From NCBI RefSeq assembly GCF_014205845.1, contig NZ_JACHCR010000003.1, positions 1 to 64,000 on the forward strand: 64,000 nucleotides of DNA, in the 5' to 3' direction. This stretch comes from Mucilaginibacter cryoferens (GTDB lineage Bacteria > Bacteroidota > Bacteroidia > Sphingobacteriales > Sphingobacteriaceae). Each line of letters opens with the position of its first letter. Position 1 is the first letter of the stretch. This document shows positions 8,702 to 17,654 of this stretch, piece after piece. The notes beneath the pieces are model-generated. The model did no database searches and had not been told where the DNA came from. It worked only from the letters and a program-made list of their open reading frames with translations. The position numbers and the translations under genes are program-made.

Positions 8702-9247
8702 TTAAACGGTTAAAGTTTCCTGGCCTTTTTCCCAGTTACATGGGCAAAGTTCGTCGGTTTGTAAACCATCAAGTACGCGTAAAACTTCTTTAACGTTACG
8801 GCCAACGCTTAAATCGTTAACACATACCCAACGGATAATACCTGTTGGATCGATAATGAAAGTAGCACGGTAAGCAATTTTTTCGGTTGGCTCTAATATA
8901 CCAAGGTCTTCGGCTAATGATTTTGAAGTATCAGCAAGCATCGGGAATTTTAAACCACGTAAATCATCATGATCGCGTCTCCATGCAGCGTGAACAAATT
9001 CAGAATCGGTAGATGCACCAATTAAACGGGTTTCGCGATCGCGAAACTCGCCAAAGTTATTGTTGAACTCAGCAATTTCTGTTGGGCAAACAAAAGTGAA
9101 ATCTTTTGGCCACCAGAACATTACTGTCCAAACGTTATCATCATTCACCAGGTATTCAGAAGTAAGTGTTTCAAACTCTTTACCTTTTTCAAGACTAACT
9201 ACGGCAGTTTTAGAGAATTGGGGGAATTTTTGTCCTATCGTTAACAT
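8702..9247 (-). CDS. ahpC: AhpC-type 2-Cys peroxiredoxin with mycobacterial-like CPC C-terminus
   Basis: 181 residues. The peroxidatic cysteine is Cys54 in DFTFVCPTE. The C-terminal ELCPCNW motif supplies Cys168 and Cys170. This three-cysteine arrangement is that of Mycobacterium tuberculosis AhpC rather than the single resolving Cys of the enteric AhpC/AhpF system. The enzyme reduces peroxides in the cytoplasm; the downstream AhpD-like protein is the natural reductant. A TATATTTG -7 box and a 19-nt dyad lie upstream. No AhpF-like gene is present in the window. Confidence 0.93.
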   Translation of the reverse strand: MLTIGQKFPQFSKTAVVSLEKGKEFETLTSEYLVNDDNVWTVMFWWPKDFTFVCPTEIAEFNNNFGEFRDRETRLIGASTDSEFVHAAWRRDHDDLRGLKFPMLADTSKSLAEDLGILEPTEKIAYRATFIIDPTGIIRWVCVNDLSVGRNVKEVLRVLDGLQTDELCPCNWEKGQETLTV

Positions 9248-9272
9248 AAGTGTTCTTTTTTTATTATTTATG

Positions 9273-9280
9273 CAAATATA
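9273..9280 (-). promoter_or_regulatory. -7 promoter box of ahpC
   Basis: TATATTTG on the minus strand, 25 nt before the ATG. No good TTTG -33 box at the usual distance. Confidence 0.55.
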
Positions 9281-9310
9281 CTGTTTTAAAAGTCAGTGTT
9301 TCATTCTAAT

Positions 9311-9329
9311 AATCTATACCATATAGATT
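9311..9329. promoter_or_regulatory. Dyad upstream of ahpC (possible peroxide-regulator site)
   Basis: Perfect 8-bp arms AATCTATA / TATAGATT around CCA, with a further ATAGAT at 9338-9343. The ATAG-type steps recall OxyR sites, and the position 30 nt upstream of the ahpC -7 box suits an activator. The identity of the regulator is a guess. Confidence 0.4.
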
Positions 9330-9431
9330 TTATTGATATAGATAAAAAACATCATCGATAGTGACTATGGGCGCAAAGCGAGCCTCCAAAGAAATATTTT
9401 TCCGCTTCATTAAAATATCTATATTGGTATT

Positions 9432-11366
9432 ATGAAAACCAAACCTATTCTGATAGTTGCAGCCGTTGTTATAGTAATAGCGGGTGGTGCTTTTTTCTTT
9501 ATACACAGCAAAAACAATAAACCGGGTAAAAACAATATTAAACTATTTTTAAACGCATTTAATGCCCAGGTGAAGGCCGGCAATATCGATTCGGCAAGTA
9601 ATTACTTTGAGGCCGATCAAAAAAATAAGCTGATTAAAATATTGCTCAGCGTATTAACCAATAAAACAAATACCGGGGGTAAAGCCAAACCCATATTTAA
9701 GGTAAGCCTTAATACCGATGATGCAAGTATCGATCTATCTAACCCGGATGAAGCAATTGCAAAGGTTGGCACCGTTTTTACCCAAAATGCGCTGCCATCA
9801 GAAAAATCGGTATTGATATTTACCATACATAAAATTGCTGCCGGCGGGTATAAAATAAGCCAGGTAAACGCCACCCGGTTTGTAAAAGATTACGCCACCT
9901 ACCAGGTTAAGGTTATTAATAAAACAACACCCGAGGCCGATATTTACAGCCCGCAAACTTTGGCGGCATTTAAAGTTGCCGATAAGTTAAAAACAAAATA
10001 CGACAGCGTTTTATGGTTTGATCATGTTGGGGGCAAAACTTTCTACTATGTAATGAAGGGTAAAATTGCCGACGACTTTTACTGGCCTAAAATAGATGAT
10101 CTTAAGGGAGAGAAGTCTGACCTTAAAATGGGACTGGTGAGTCCGGAGTTAAAGGAGATCATCCCGGTTGAGTACGATTTGATCCACAATATTGGCGGTA
10201 CTATAGCAGGTTTAATAGAAGTTGAAAAAGGGGGTAAAAGAGGCTTTTACAATGTATCGGGGCGGTTGGTTTTACCAGCAGACTACGAGCAGATATACCC
10301 CTTAAAGAACACTGCTAACCTCGCTTTACTGAAAAAGGGAGAAGATTACTTTTATTTAAAAACAGACTCTACAGTATCTGAAAAGATCGTAGATCTAAAA
10401 ATAGCCGATGTGCTACCTGATATTAAAACTTACGGCGATTCGTATGAGATATCTGAAAAAAGTGATAAAAACATTATGGAGTACAACTCCCGCGATAAAT
10501 ACACATCGCTGGTGATAACGCCATCGTACCTTACAGATTGGAACATTTTAGATAAGTTCATGAATTTTCAGAACCCGCTCAGAAAACTAAGTGAAGATAG
10601 TATGGGCGACGGAGATGGAAGCCGCTCGCTGTCTGTTAAGTTTAGCAGCGATAAAAAAGACAATGGCAATAATTGGTTTCAAAGCGCCTTTTATACCGTG
10701 GTCGACGATTATATTGGTGGTCGCGGAGGCTTGTATACCTCTAAAAATGTATTGCTGGTTGATAATAAACATAACCAGATAGTGGGTTTTTCTGCAAGTA
10801 ACTTTTTTGGTTTATCAGAAGGCGGAGGATCACTTGATGGGGCATGTGCAGAAAACTCGTTAAAGGCTATAAACGATTCTTTATTTGAGTTTAAAACCAC
10901 ATCTGAGATCGACCTGGAAATGCTTGACTCTACAAAAATGCTTGCCGGCGCCCCATATTACCATTACCTGCAGCTACAAAACGGAAAGCTGGTGGCTTTA
11001 AAATCTAAAAGGCTTTTCCCTACCCAATTTGTTAAGATGGACGACTCTTATCTTCAAAATTGTTATGTGATTGATAATGGCATTTATACAAAATCGCAAA
11101 CAAGTGCCAGCATCAATTATGCAACCAAAGAGATTTTGCAATTGATGAAAAACGAGATATATGCTTCTTATAAGTACAAATTTAAAAACCCAAGATGGAA
11201 CGCGATCTTCGACTCCCGGTTTGATGATTATAACGATGATAAGCGAAACGCCAGCGTTGATGATTCGCTTACAGTGATAGATAAATATAACATCGCCTTT
11301 ATCAACAATAAACTTAACTCACCTACGCTAAATGTGAAAAAAGTAAACGCCCTGGCTTCACGATGA
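9432..11366 (+). CDS. Membrane-anchored WG-repeat-like protein, function unknown
   Basis: 644 residues. A single hydrophobic helix at about residues 5-24 (ILIVAAVVIVIAGGAFFFI) is followed by a large extracytoplasmic part. Around residues 225-300 there are WG-repeat-like units (KGGKRGFYNVSGRLVLPADY, then EQIYPL). The remainder gives no domain I recognise. It overlaps the next gene by 4 nt (ATGA), so the two are translationally coupled. Possibly an envelope protein; no enzymatic motif is seen. Confidence 0.75.
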   Translation: MKTKPILIVAAVVIVIAGGAFFFIHSKNNKPGKNNIKLFLNAFNAQVKAGNIDSASNYFEADQKNKLIKILLSVLTNKTNTGGKAKPIFKVSLNTDDASIDLSNPDEAIAKVGTVFTQNALPSEKSVLIFTIHKIAAGGYKISQVNATRFVKDYATYQVKVINKTTPEADIYSPQTLAAFKVADKLKTKYDSVLWFDHVGGKTFYYVMKGKIADDFYWPKIDDLKGEKSDLKMGLVSPELKEIIPVEYDLIHNIGGTIAGLIEVEKGGKRGFYNVSGRLVLPADYEQIYPLKNTANLALLKKGEDYFYLKTDSTVSEKIVDLKIADVLPDIKTYGDSYEISEKSDKNIMEYNSRDKYTSLVITPSYLTDWNILDKFMNFQNPLRKLSEDSMGDGDGSRSLSVKFSSDKKDNGNNWFQSAFYTVVDDYIGGRGGLYTSKNVLLVDNKHNQIVGFSASNFFGLSEGGGSLDGACAENSLKAINDSLFEFKTTSEIDLEMLDSTKMLAGAPYYHYLQLQNGKLVALKSKRLFPTQFVKMDDSYLQNCYVIDNGIYTKSQTSASINYATKEILQLMKNEIYASYKYKFKNPRWNAIFDSRFDDYNDDKRNASVDDSLTVIDKYNIAFINNKLNSPTLNVKKVNALASR

Positions 11367-12001
11367 CCATTACCGGCCGTATTTTAAGGTACTTTGCATT
11401 TATCTGGATAGCCATTTTAAGCGTGGGTACATTTTACGAGAGCTTTGCCCATAACCATGCTTTTTTCCTGGGTTTTAAACAGGCTGCCATTAAAACAGGT
11501 TGGTATATGCCTGCTTTTTACTGCCATATTTTTGCCAGCAGCATTATTTTACTGCTGGGCTTTTTTCAGTTTTCTGAGCGGGTTTACAGCAACCGCCCCC
11601 TACACAAGGCACTGGGCAAAATATACGTTTTTGGTGTGCTGTTTATTGCCGCGCCCGGCGCTTACGTGATGACGCTTTTTGTAAACCGGGGCACCGGTGT
11701 TTTTATATCTTTTCTGGCACAAAACACACTATGGGTTGCATCAACATTACTGGCCTTTACACTTATAAAAAAGGGTAATATTGATGAACACGTTAAAATG
11801 ATGCGCCGCAGCTACGGCCTGGCTTTTGGTGCGGTTACTTTACGCTTTTACATACTACTATTCCACGTTTTTGGTAACGGTGTAAATTTTGATAACAACT
11901 ACATCATCATTGCCTTTTTAAGCTGGGTGCCCAATTTGATATTGGTGGAGATGATAAATCTGAGGGCGAAGCCCCCTAACCGAAGCCCCCTAACCCCCTA
12001 A
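11363..12001 (+). CDS. DUF2306-type integral membrane protein
   Basis: 212 residues with about six hydrophobic helices. The pattern of short helices with HKALGKIYVFGVL near residue 80 and EHVKMMRRSYGLAF near 145 is that of DUF2306 membrane proteins. The function of the family is not established. It starts within the stop of the WG-repeat gene (4-nt overlap). The last dozen residues (RAKPPNRSPLTP) are encoded by the CCCC-type intergenic repeat, so the native C-terminus has probably been replaced or extended by repeat insertion. Confidence 0.8.
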   Translation: MTITGRILRYFAFIWIAILSVGTFYESFAHNHAFFLGFKQAAIKTGWYMPAFYCHIFASSIILLLGFFQFSERVYSNRPLHKALGKIYVFGVLFIAAPGAYVMTLFVNRGTGVFISFLAQNTLWVASTLLAFTLIKKGNIDEHVKMMRRSYGLAFGAVTLRFYILLFHVFGNGVNFDNNYIIIAFLSWVPNLILVEMINLRAKPPNRSPLTP

Positions 12002-12008
12002 AGGGGGA
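11968..12008. repeat. CCCC-type repeat invading the end of the DUF2306 gene
   Basis: GCGAAGCCCCCTAAC occurs twice in a row, followed by CCCTAAAGGGGGAAC. The stop codon of the membrane-protein gene lies inside the repeat. Confidence 0.7.
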
Positions 12009-12028
12009 ACAATAGCCGATAAGCTAAA

Positions 12029-12067
12029 ATATTAAAGGCCCAATGCTTTCGCATGGGCCTTTAATAT
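12029..12067. terminator. Bidirectional terminator between convergent genes
   Basis: The stem ATATTAAAGGCCC(A)ATGC / GCATGGGCCTTTAATAT has a TTTC loop and one bulged A. It sits between the plus-strand DUF2306 gene and the minus-strand gapN, and is flanked on both sides by CCCC-type repeats in opposite orientation. Confidence 0.8.
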
Positions 12068-12085
12068 AATATGCAAATCAAAAAC

Positions 12086-12115
12086 TCCCCCTTCAGGGGG
12101 CTGGGGGGCCTCGCC
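12086..12115. repeat. CCCC-type repeat, inverted copy
   Basis: CTCCCCCTTCAGGGGGCTGG followed by GGGGCCTCGCC. It mirrors the 11968 copy across the terminator and abuts the stop codon of the minus-strand gene. Confidence 0.65.
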
Positions 12116-13741
12116 TTACAGTATAAACTTGGTACTTAAAAAGTTGCTGTCATTATCGTTCACTATCTCATTGAGCAGTTGCTTGTTGGTTTCGTTCATT
12201 TTAGTGGCTACCAACGAGCGGATAGAGAATGCCCTGAGCGCATCGTGTACCGAAAGGGTGCCCTCGGCACTATCTTTACGCCCGGTAAAGGGGAACACAT
12301 CGGGGCCGCGCTGGCACTGGCTATTGATATTTACCCGGCTTACCAGGTTCACAAACGGATCTATCAGCGAGGAGATCTCTTTGGCATCATTACTAAAAAT
12401 ACTTACCTGCATGCCATGCGGCGAATCTATCTGGTACTCAATAGGCTCTTCAATAGACTCATACGGCACAACAGGTATCACCGGGCCAAACTGCTCTTCG
12501 CGGTATAGCCTCATCTTATCATTTACCGGGTAAACTATAGCCGGGTAAAAGAACGATGCTACCGTTTCGCCGCCGTTTTCATTAACTACTTTTGCACCGT
12601 TGGCAACGGCATCTTCAACTATAGCGGTAAGGTATTCGGTTTTATTGGGCTCTGGTAATGGGGTAAGCTTCACATCCTTATCCCATGGTAAACCAAATGG
12701 TAATTTAGCTACGGCTTCGCTTAGTAATTTCAAAAACTCGCTGGCAATTTCCTTTTGTACAAAAATCATTTTAATAGCTGTACAACGCTGGCCATTAAAT
12801 GACAACGCACCCAAAATACATTCGCTTACGGCAAGCGCCAGGTCGGCATTTTTGGTAACAATAGCTGCGTTTTTGGCGTCCAGGCTTAAAACTGCACGCA
12901 GCCTGTTTATTTTAGGGTGACGCTTTTTAAGGTCGTTTGCCACCTTGCTCGATCCGATAAAGGCCAGCACATTAACCTTGCCCGATGCCATTAGTCCCGG
13001 CGTTACTACAGATCCACGCCCGTAAATAGTATTTACCACTCCCTTAGGGAACGATTCCTGGAACGCACGCAACAACGGGTAATGCAGCAGCGTGCCATGC
13101 TTAGGTGGTTTAAATAATATGGTATTGCCCATAATAAGGGCAGGTATCAGCGTAGTAAAAGTTTCGTTAAGCGGGTAGTTAAACGGCCCCATACACAACA
13201 CCACACCCAATGGCGAGCGGCGGATCTGGGCTATCAAACCTTCGGCCATCTCAAAACGTGATGATTGACGGTCGATATCTTTCAATGCATCAATAGTAGC
13301 GTTAATGTATTCAATGGTGCGGTCAAACTCCTTGGCCGAATCGCCGTAGGATTTGCCTATCTCCCACATCAGCAATTTTACCACCAGGGTACGCTGCTCG
13401 CTCATTTTGTAAATAAAGCGCTCCATGCATTTAATCCTATCGGCAATACTCATGGTGGGCCATTCGCCGCGGCCGTTATCATAGGCGGCAATGGCAGCAT
13501 CCAAGGATTCAAAAGCTTCCTTTTCGGTACAAACAGGATAAGTACCTATTAGCTTGCGGGCAAAATTACCATCGGCATCAAAAAAGCCAATGGGCGAGTA
13601 AACTTTGCTTACTTCACCGCTCCAGGGCTTCATTTCGCCATCGCTCAGGTATTCGCGCTGGTGTACCTCTTCTGTTCTAAAACCGAAGCCGATCTGGTCT
13701 TCGGGTACAAATATCGAAGTTAACTGATCTTTAAAACTCAT
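12116..13741 (-). CDS. gapN: NADP-dependent glyceraldehyde-3-phosphate dehydrogenase (GapN-type aldehyde dehydrogenase)
   Basis: 541 residues, slightly longer than typical 480-500-residue aldehyde dehydrogenases because of extra N-terminal sequence. MGPFNYPLNE marks the cofactor-binding region near residue 183, FKPPKHG follows, and SFNGQRCTA contains the catalytic Cys320. The family oxidises glyceraldehyde 3-phosphate to 3-phosphoglycerate with NADP, bypassing the ATP-forming step of glycolysis and yielding NADPH. GapN is inferred from overall resemblance; another aldehyde substrate cannot be excluded. A weak TACCTTTA -7 box is at 13765-13772. The gene is monocistronic by its surroundings. 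Confidence 0.82.
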   Translation of the reverse strand: MSFKDQLTSIFVPEDQIGFGFRTEEVHQREYLSDGEMKPWSGEVSKVYSPIGFFDADGNFARKLIGTYPVCTEKEAFESLDAAIAAYDNGRGEWPTMSIADRIKCMERFIYKMSEQRTLVVKLLMWEIGKSYGDSAKEFDRTIEYINATIDALKDIDRQSSRFEMAEGLIAQIRRSPLGVVLCMGPFNYPLNETFTTLIPALIMGNTILFKPPKHGTLLHYPLLRAFQESFPKGVVNTIYGRGSVVTPGLMASGKVNVLAFIGSSKVANDLKKRHPKINRLRAVLSLDAKNAAIVTKNADLALAVSECILGALSFNGQRCTAIKMIFVQKEIASEFLKLLSEAVAKLPFGLPWDKDVKLTPLPEPNKTEYLTAIVEDAVANGAKVVNENGGETVASFFYPAIVYPVNDKMRLYREEQFGPVIPVVPYESIEEPIEYQIDSPHGMQVSIFSNDAKEISSLIDPFVNLVSRVNINSQCQRGPDVFPFTGRKDSAEGTLSVHDALRAFSIRSLVATKMNETNKQLLNEIVNDNDSNFLSTKFIL

Positions 13742-13820
13742 ATTTTACAGGTATTAGTTTTTTATAAAGGTAAAAAAAGCCCACTTCTACAAGCAAGCTT
13801 TTTATACCCCGGGTACATTT

Positions 13821-14765
13821 TTAATGATTTTGCAATTTAGCCCGAATAAAAAATGTGCTGCCATCAATAAAGCCCGAAAAGTTAGCCTTTAATTGCCGGG
13901 ATACCACTTTTAGCGAATCGCGGCAGCGGGTTAACTCCAGGTAATGGAACATCGGTTTATAACCTGCCGCCACATCATGAGTTATCTCTTTGTTGGTATA
14001 TAATGGCTGATGCGGCCCTCCGCCACCACCTATCACAAAAAAAGATTTGCCCTGCATATTAAACTGCTCAAAATTATGGGAATGACCAGACAGAAAAAGC
14101 ACACACTTTGCCGATTGGATAAAAGCAGGCACAAATTTTTGCTGTACCAGTACCGATGGCTTAACCACTTTACTATTGGTATAAGGCGAATGATGGCAGC
14201 CAACAACAATCATTTTTATGGCGGCATCGCTATCAAGTTTATGAATGGTACGTGCATACCACGCATCCTGCTTTACTATATCAGGCCCATTCATTTTACC
14301 AAAATTAGAATTGAGTAAAACTATGGCTACCGAATCTATTACCTCCACATACCCCGTTGGCTTGTGCAACGGAAACCTTATCTGAAACTTACCTGCTCCT
14401 TTGGAGGCATTCAACATCAATTCGTGATTGCCCAGGGCGGCGTAAACGGGGATATCGTTTTGGCGGCATCGCTGTAAATAAACGTCCATCCGTTTCCACT
14501 TACTATCCTCGCAGCCTAATGATACTACATCGCCCAATATAAATAAGCTTGCGGGGTGGCGTTCAACAATATCTTTAAAAATGAGTTCTGTCGCTTTCTC
14601 GTTATGGTTGGTTTTGCGAATTATCTTTTCTATCCAGAGCGGGGCCTGGGTATCGCTTGCAAAAGCAATTGAGGGATTACAATTTTGCGCCAATACCGGA
14701 GAGGCATAGCCTAAGGCGCTTATCCAAATTATCGCCAAACAAAATTTGCACCAGGGGCCTATCAT
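13821..14765 (-). CDS. Secreted calcineurin-like metallophosphoesterase
   Basis: 314 residues. An N-terminal hydrophobic stretch ending SPVLAQ looks like a signal peptide. The metallophosphoesterase motifs appear in order: SDTQ (where DxH is usual), GDVVSLG, GNHE near residue 112, a GCHHS segment near 190 and SGHSHNFE near 225. These residues bind the two-metal centre. The first motif has Gln in place of His, as in some purple-acid-phosphatase-like enzymes. It is probably a periplasmic phosphoesterase. It starts just beyond the terminator of the dehydrogenase operon, so it has its own promoter. Confidence 0.85.
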   Translation of the reverse strand: MIGPWCKFCLAIIWISALGYASPVLAQNCNPSIAFASDTQAPLWIEKIIRKTNHNEKATELIFKDIVERHPASLFILGDVVSLGCEDSKWKRMDVYLQRCRQNDIPVYAALGNHELMLNASKGAGKFQIRFPLHKPTGYVEVIDSVAIVLLNSNFGKMNGPDIVKQDAWYARTIHKLDSDAAIKMIVVGCHHSPYTNSKVVKPSVLVQQKFVPAFIQSAKCVLFLSGHSHNFEQFNMQGKSFFVIGGGGGPHQPLYTNKEITHDVAAGYKPMFHYLELTRCRDSLKVVSRQLKANFSGFIDGSTFFIRAKLQNH

Positions 14766-14767
14766 AC

Positions 14768-14827
14768 AAAAAAAGGTATTGAATGCTACAACTTACGTGA
14801 AGTTACAACATTCAACACCTTTTTTTA
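14768..14827 (-). terminator. Terminator of the AraC/SDR operon
   Basis: The stem AGGTATTGAATG / CATTCAACACCT (one wobble) is flanked by an A run and a T run. An inner AACTT/AAGTT pairing lies in the loop. It comes just after the stop of the Atu4866-like gene. Confidence 0.75.
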
Positions 14828-14833
14828 ACACTT

Positions 14834-15109
14834 TTACGATGCGCGGTAGAGCACGGTGCCGGCGTGGTAAAAAACGCCGTCTTTAAAATCGCCACCGGTG
14901 GTAAAGCCGCTATCGTCCAAAAATTCTACGTGGTTACCTAATTTATTGTAGTAACCTGTAAAAGCGCTTTTTATATCGCCGCGCGCTTCGTTATAGCGGC
15001 CGTTTGGTAAAAACTCATGGCGTATATAGCCGTCTTTGGTTTCCCAAACGCCTATATGCTCATTATTTTTTATTGTTAAAAACCAGTTGAGGTTGTTAGT
15101 TCTTTCCAT
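14834..15109 (-). CDS. Atu4866-like small protein
   Basis: 91 residues, matching the small Atu4866 family: a core GYIRHEFLPNGRYNEARG near residues 27-44, followed by TGYYNKLGNHVEF and a terminal FYHAGTVLY. The family is a small beta-rich protein whose function is not established. The start overlaps the end of the preceding short-chain dehydrogenase by 34 nt, so the two are co-translated. Members often sit beside oxidoreductases, which suggests an accessory role here. That role is inference. Confidence 0.8.
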   Translation of the reverse strand: MERTNNLNWFLTIKNNEHIGVWETKDGYIRHEFLPNGRYNEARGDIKSAFTGYYNKLGNHVEFLDDSGFTTGGDFKDGVFYHAGTVLYRAS

Positions 15110-15915
15110 GTTTCAAGGTCCTTTTGTACCGATGCTATTTTTTGGTGGGCCGCCTGGTAGGCGTCGGCACCTAAAAATAAATTGATTGGGGCATCGGGAT
15201 GATTTGCAATTGCGATCATTGCAGCGGCCGCTTTTTCCGGATCGCCGGCTTGCTGCTGATCTAAGCTGTTTTGATGCATATTTTGTGAGTCGCGTATGCT
15301 TTGATACTCGGCTATCGTATTCTTTGGAGTCACCAATGATCCCTCTGAAAGGAAGTTGGTACGGAAATAGCCCGGCTCAACAATGGTAACTTTAATACCA
15401 AATGGCTTTACCTCTTCGGCCAGCGATTCTGAAAAACCGTTTACCGCAAATTTGGTAGCGCAATAAATACCAAAGCCCGGAAAACCGCCGCTAAAGCCGC
15501 CAATCGACGAGATATTAAGAATATGACCCGATTTTTGTTCCCGCAGATATGGCAAAGCCTTGCGGATAACATTTAATGAGCCAAATACATTTACCTCAAA
15601 GTTATCACGTGCTTCCTGGTCGGTAGTTTCCTCTAAGCCGCCCAGCATACCGTAGCCGGCGTTGTTAACCACTACATCTATTTTACCAAAAGTGCCGATG
15701 GTTTTTTCTATCGCTTCCTGTACACTTTCTTCGCTTTTAATGTTAACGGCCAGGGGTAAAAACGCATCGCTGTTTACGCCAACGGCAGTTTCCAGGTCGC
15801 TTATATTTCTTGATGTAGCTGCTACTTTATAGCCTTCGCTTAATAATTTTTTTACAAGGCTAAGTCCCAGGCCTTTTGAGGCACCGGTTACAAACCATAT
15901 TTTTTTATTTTCCAT
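15076..15915 (-). CDS. Short-chain dehydrogenase/reductase (SDR), copy 1
   Basis: About 279 residues from ATG 15915. This start places the cofactor motif TGASKGLG at residues 10-17. The frame is open further upstream to 15993, but that would overlap the neighbouring SDR. Catalytic motifs NNAGYG, ISSIGG and YCATK are present, so it is an intact classical SDR using NAD(P). It resembles the SDR at 16740-17573 along its whole length, including the QQAGDPEKAA tail, pointing to duplication within the operon. Substrate unknown. Confidence 0.88.
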   Translation of the reverse strand: MENKKIWFVTGASKGLGLSLVKKLLSEGYKVAATSRNISDLETAVGVNSDAFLPLAVNIKSEESVQEAIEKTIGTFGKIDVVVNNAGYGMLGGLEETTDQEARDNFEVNVFGSLNVIRKALPYLREQKSGHILNISSIGGFSGGFPGFGIYCATKFAVNGFSESLAEEVKPFGIKVTIVEPGYFRTNFLSEGSLVTPKNTIAEYQSIRDSQNMHQNSLDQQQAGDPEKAAAAMIAIANHPDAPINLFLGADAYQAAHQKIASVQKDLETWKELTTSTGF

Positions 15916-15976
15916 TTGTTTAATATTTTGTGAATACACCTTTACGGTGATGTTAATAATTGTTTGTTGTTGTTGA

Positions 15977-16708
15977 TTACCTTGTTTGCCCAAGGGGCCT
16001 CAGCACCACATCGTTAATGGTTACATTACCGGGCTGGCTTATGACATATATTACCGCATCGGCAATGGCATCCTCGTCCATTTTGGGCATGTTTTTAAGG
16101 TTACCGTACAGCGCCTTTATTTTAGGGCTGGTAATATCGTGCCCCAGTTCTGATTGTGTAGCACCCGGAAAAACGGTGGTTACCTTAATGGTTTGGGCTA
16201 CCTCCTCGCGCAGGGTTTCCATAATGGCCTTTACCGCAAATTTTGTACCGCTGTAAACCCCTATCCCCGGCGATGTTTTAATGCCGCCAACCGATGATGT
16301 TGCCAGAATGTGTCCCTGCCCCCGTTGCAGCATGTGCGGCAACACCGCATTAATGCCATACAAAACGCCTTTAATGTTAATGTCTATCATCCTGTCCCAC
16401 TCCTCTACCAAACCTTCTTCAAAAAAAGAGATGGGCATAATGCCGGCATTGTTCCACAGCACATCTATATGCCCAAACCTGGCAATAGCCTGTTTAATAA
16501 GATTGTCTACATCGGTACGTTTACTTACATCGGTGGTTACATACATGGCGTTATCGCCCAATTGGCTTACCATTGTTTTAAGCTGATCTTCCCTGCGGGC
16601 GGCTAAAACTACTTTGGCGCCAAGGGCAATCAGTTTACGCGCTGTAGCTGCGCCCATACCACTACTGGCACCGGTTATTACTACAACTTTATCCTTAATG
16701 CTTTCCAT
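15977..16708 (-). CDS. Short-chain dehydrogenase/reductase (SDR), copy 2
   Basis: 243 residues. TGASSGMG at residues 13-20 binds NAD(P); NNAGIMP and YSGTK supply the structural and catalytic elements. It is a shorter and more divergent SDR than its two neighbours, with a C-terminus ending ITINDVVLRPLGQTR-like. It lies 31 nt downstream of copy 3 and 61 nt upstream of copy 1, within an operon led by an AraC regulator. Substrate unknown. Confidence 0.88.
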   Translation of the reverse strand: MESIKDKVVVITGASSGMGAATARKLIALGAKVVLAARREDQLKTMVSQLGDNAMYVTTDVSKRTDVDNLIKQAIARFGHIDVLWNNAGIMPISFFEEGLVEEWDRMIDINIKGVLYGINAVLPHMLQRGQGHILATSSVGGIKTSPGIGVYSGTKFAVKAIMETLREEVAQTIKVTTVFPGATQSELGHDITSPKIKALYGNLKNMPKMDEDAIADAVIYVISQPGNVTINDVVLRPLGQTR

Positions 16709-16739
16709 TTTTAATGTTCTTGGGTAGATGTTATTGCAT

Positions 16740-17573
16740 TTAAAAATCGGTTGCGCATGTGGTATCTTCCCATTGATGAATTTCCTTATACAGGTTATCC
16801 AACTTGGTTAACGAACGATTGTAGGCATCGCCACCCAATAACAGGTAAAGTGGTGGATTTTCTTCATAAGCTACGTTGATGATAGCGGAGGCCGCCTTCT
16901 CCGGATCACCGGCCTGCTGCCCGTTCATGTTGAGATACTTACAGTGCGATGTTCTTACATCTGCATAGTCGGCAATAGGATTTTTGGTAACTGCAAGTGA
17001 ACCCGATGTAAGAAAACTGGTGCGGAACGCGCCAGGGGCTACCACGGTAACTTTAATGCCTAAAGCCTTAACATCTAAAGCCAATACTTCTGATAAACCA
17101 ATAACGGCCGATTTTGCAGCCGCGTAAACAGCCCAGCCTGTGCCGCCTGTAATACCGGCGATAGACGAAATATTAATGATGTGACCGGAGCGCTGCTTAC
17201 GCAGGTAAGGCATCACAAACCGGATAACGTTAAGGGTGCCGAATACATTTACATCAAAATTCTGACGGGTTTCTGTATCGGTAAGTTCTTCTATAGCGCC
17301 GCCAATGCCATAGCCTGCGTTGTTGATAACCACATCTATACGGCCAAATGTTTCATAAGCATGCTGTAGGGCTAATGATACACTGCTCTCATTAACCAGA
17401 TCAACCTGAAGGGGTAAAAAATCAGAACTGCCGGAGCCAACTGCCCCTATCAACTCTTGCTGATCTCTGGAAGTGGCGGCAACAAGCTGACCAGCATCCA
17501 GTAATTGCTTTACTAAACTGAGCCCAAATCCTTTGGAAGCCCCGGTGATAAACCATACTTTTTTGTTGTCCAT
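16740..17573 (-). CDS. Short-chain dehydrogenase/reductase (SDR), copy 3
   Basis: About 277 residues from ATG 17573. An in-frame ATG at 17597 falls inside the TATCTTTG -7 box, so it would not be on the transcript. TGASKGFG, NNAGYG and YAAAK are all present. The C-terminal QQAGDPEKAA and LLLGGDAY segments match copy 1 and suggest paralogy. It is first in the run of three SDR genes, 81 nt after the AraC-family gene. Confidence 0.88.
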   Translation of the reverse strand: MDNKKVWFITGASKGFGLSLVKQLLDAGQLVAATSRDQQELIGAVGSGSSDFLPLQVDLVNESSVSLALQHAYETFGRIDVVINNAGYGIGGAIEELTDTETRQNFDVNVFGTLNVIRFVMPYLRKQRSGHIINISSIAGITGGTGWAVYAAAKSAVIGLSEVLALDVKALGIKVTVVAPGAFRTSFLTSGSLAVTKNPIADYADVRTSHCKYLNMNGQQAGDPEKAASAIINVAYEENPPLYLLLGGDAYNRSLTKLDNLYKEIHQWEDTTCATDF

Positions 17574-17594
17574 ATTGGTATTTGTTTGATAGAA

Positions 17595-17602
17595 CAAAGA
17601 TA
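17595..17602 (-). promoter_or_regulatory. -7 promoter box of the SDR operon
   Basis: TATCTTTG on the minus strand, 21 nt before the ATG at 17573. It suggests the SDR genes can be transcribed separately from the regulator gene. Confidence 0.5.
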
Positions 17603-17654
17603 ATAGGACAAAAAGGGGGATGCATTACGCTATTCAAACCAATGGTTACAAAAT

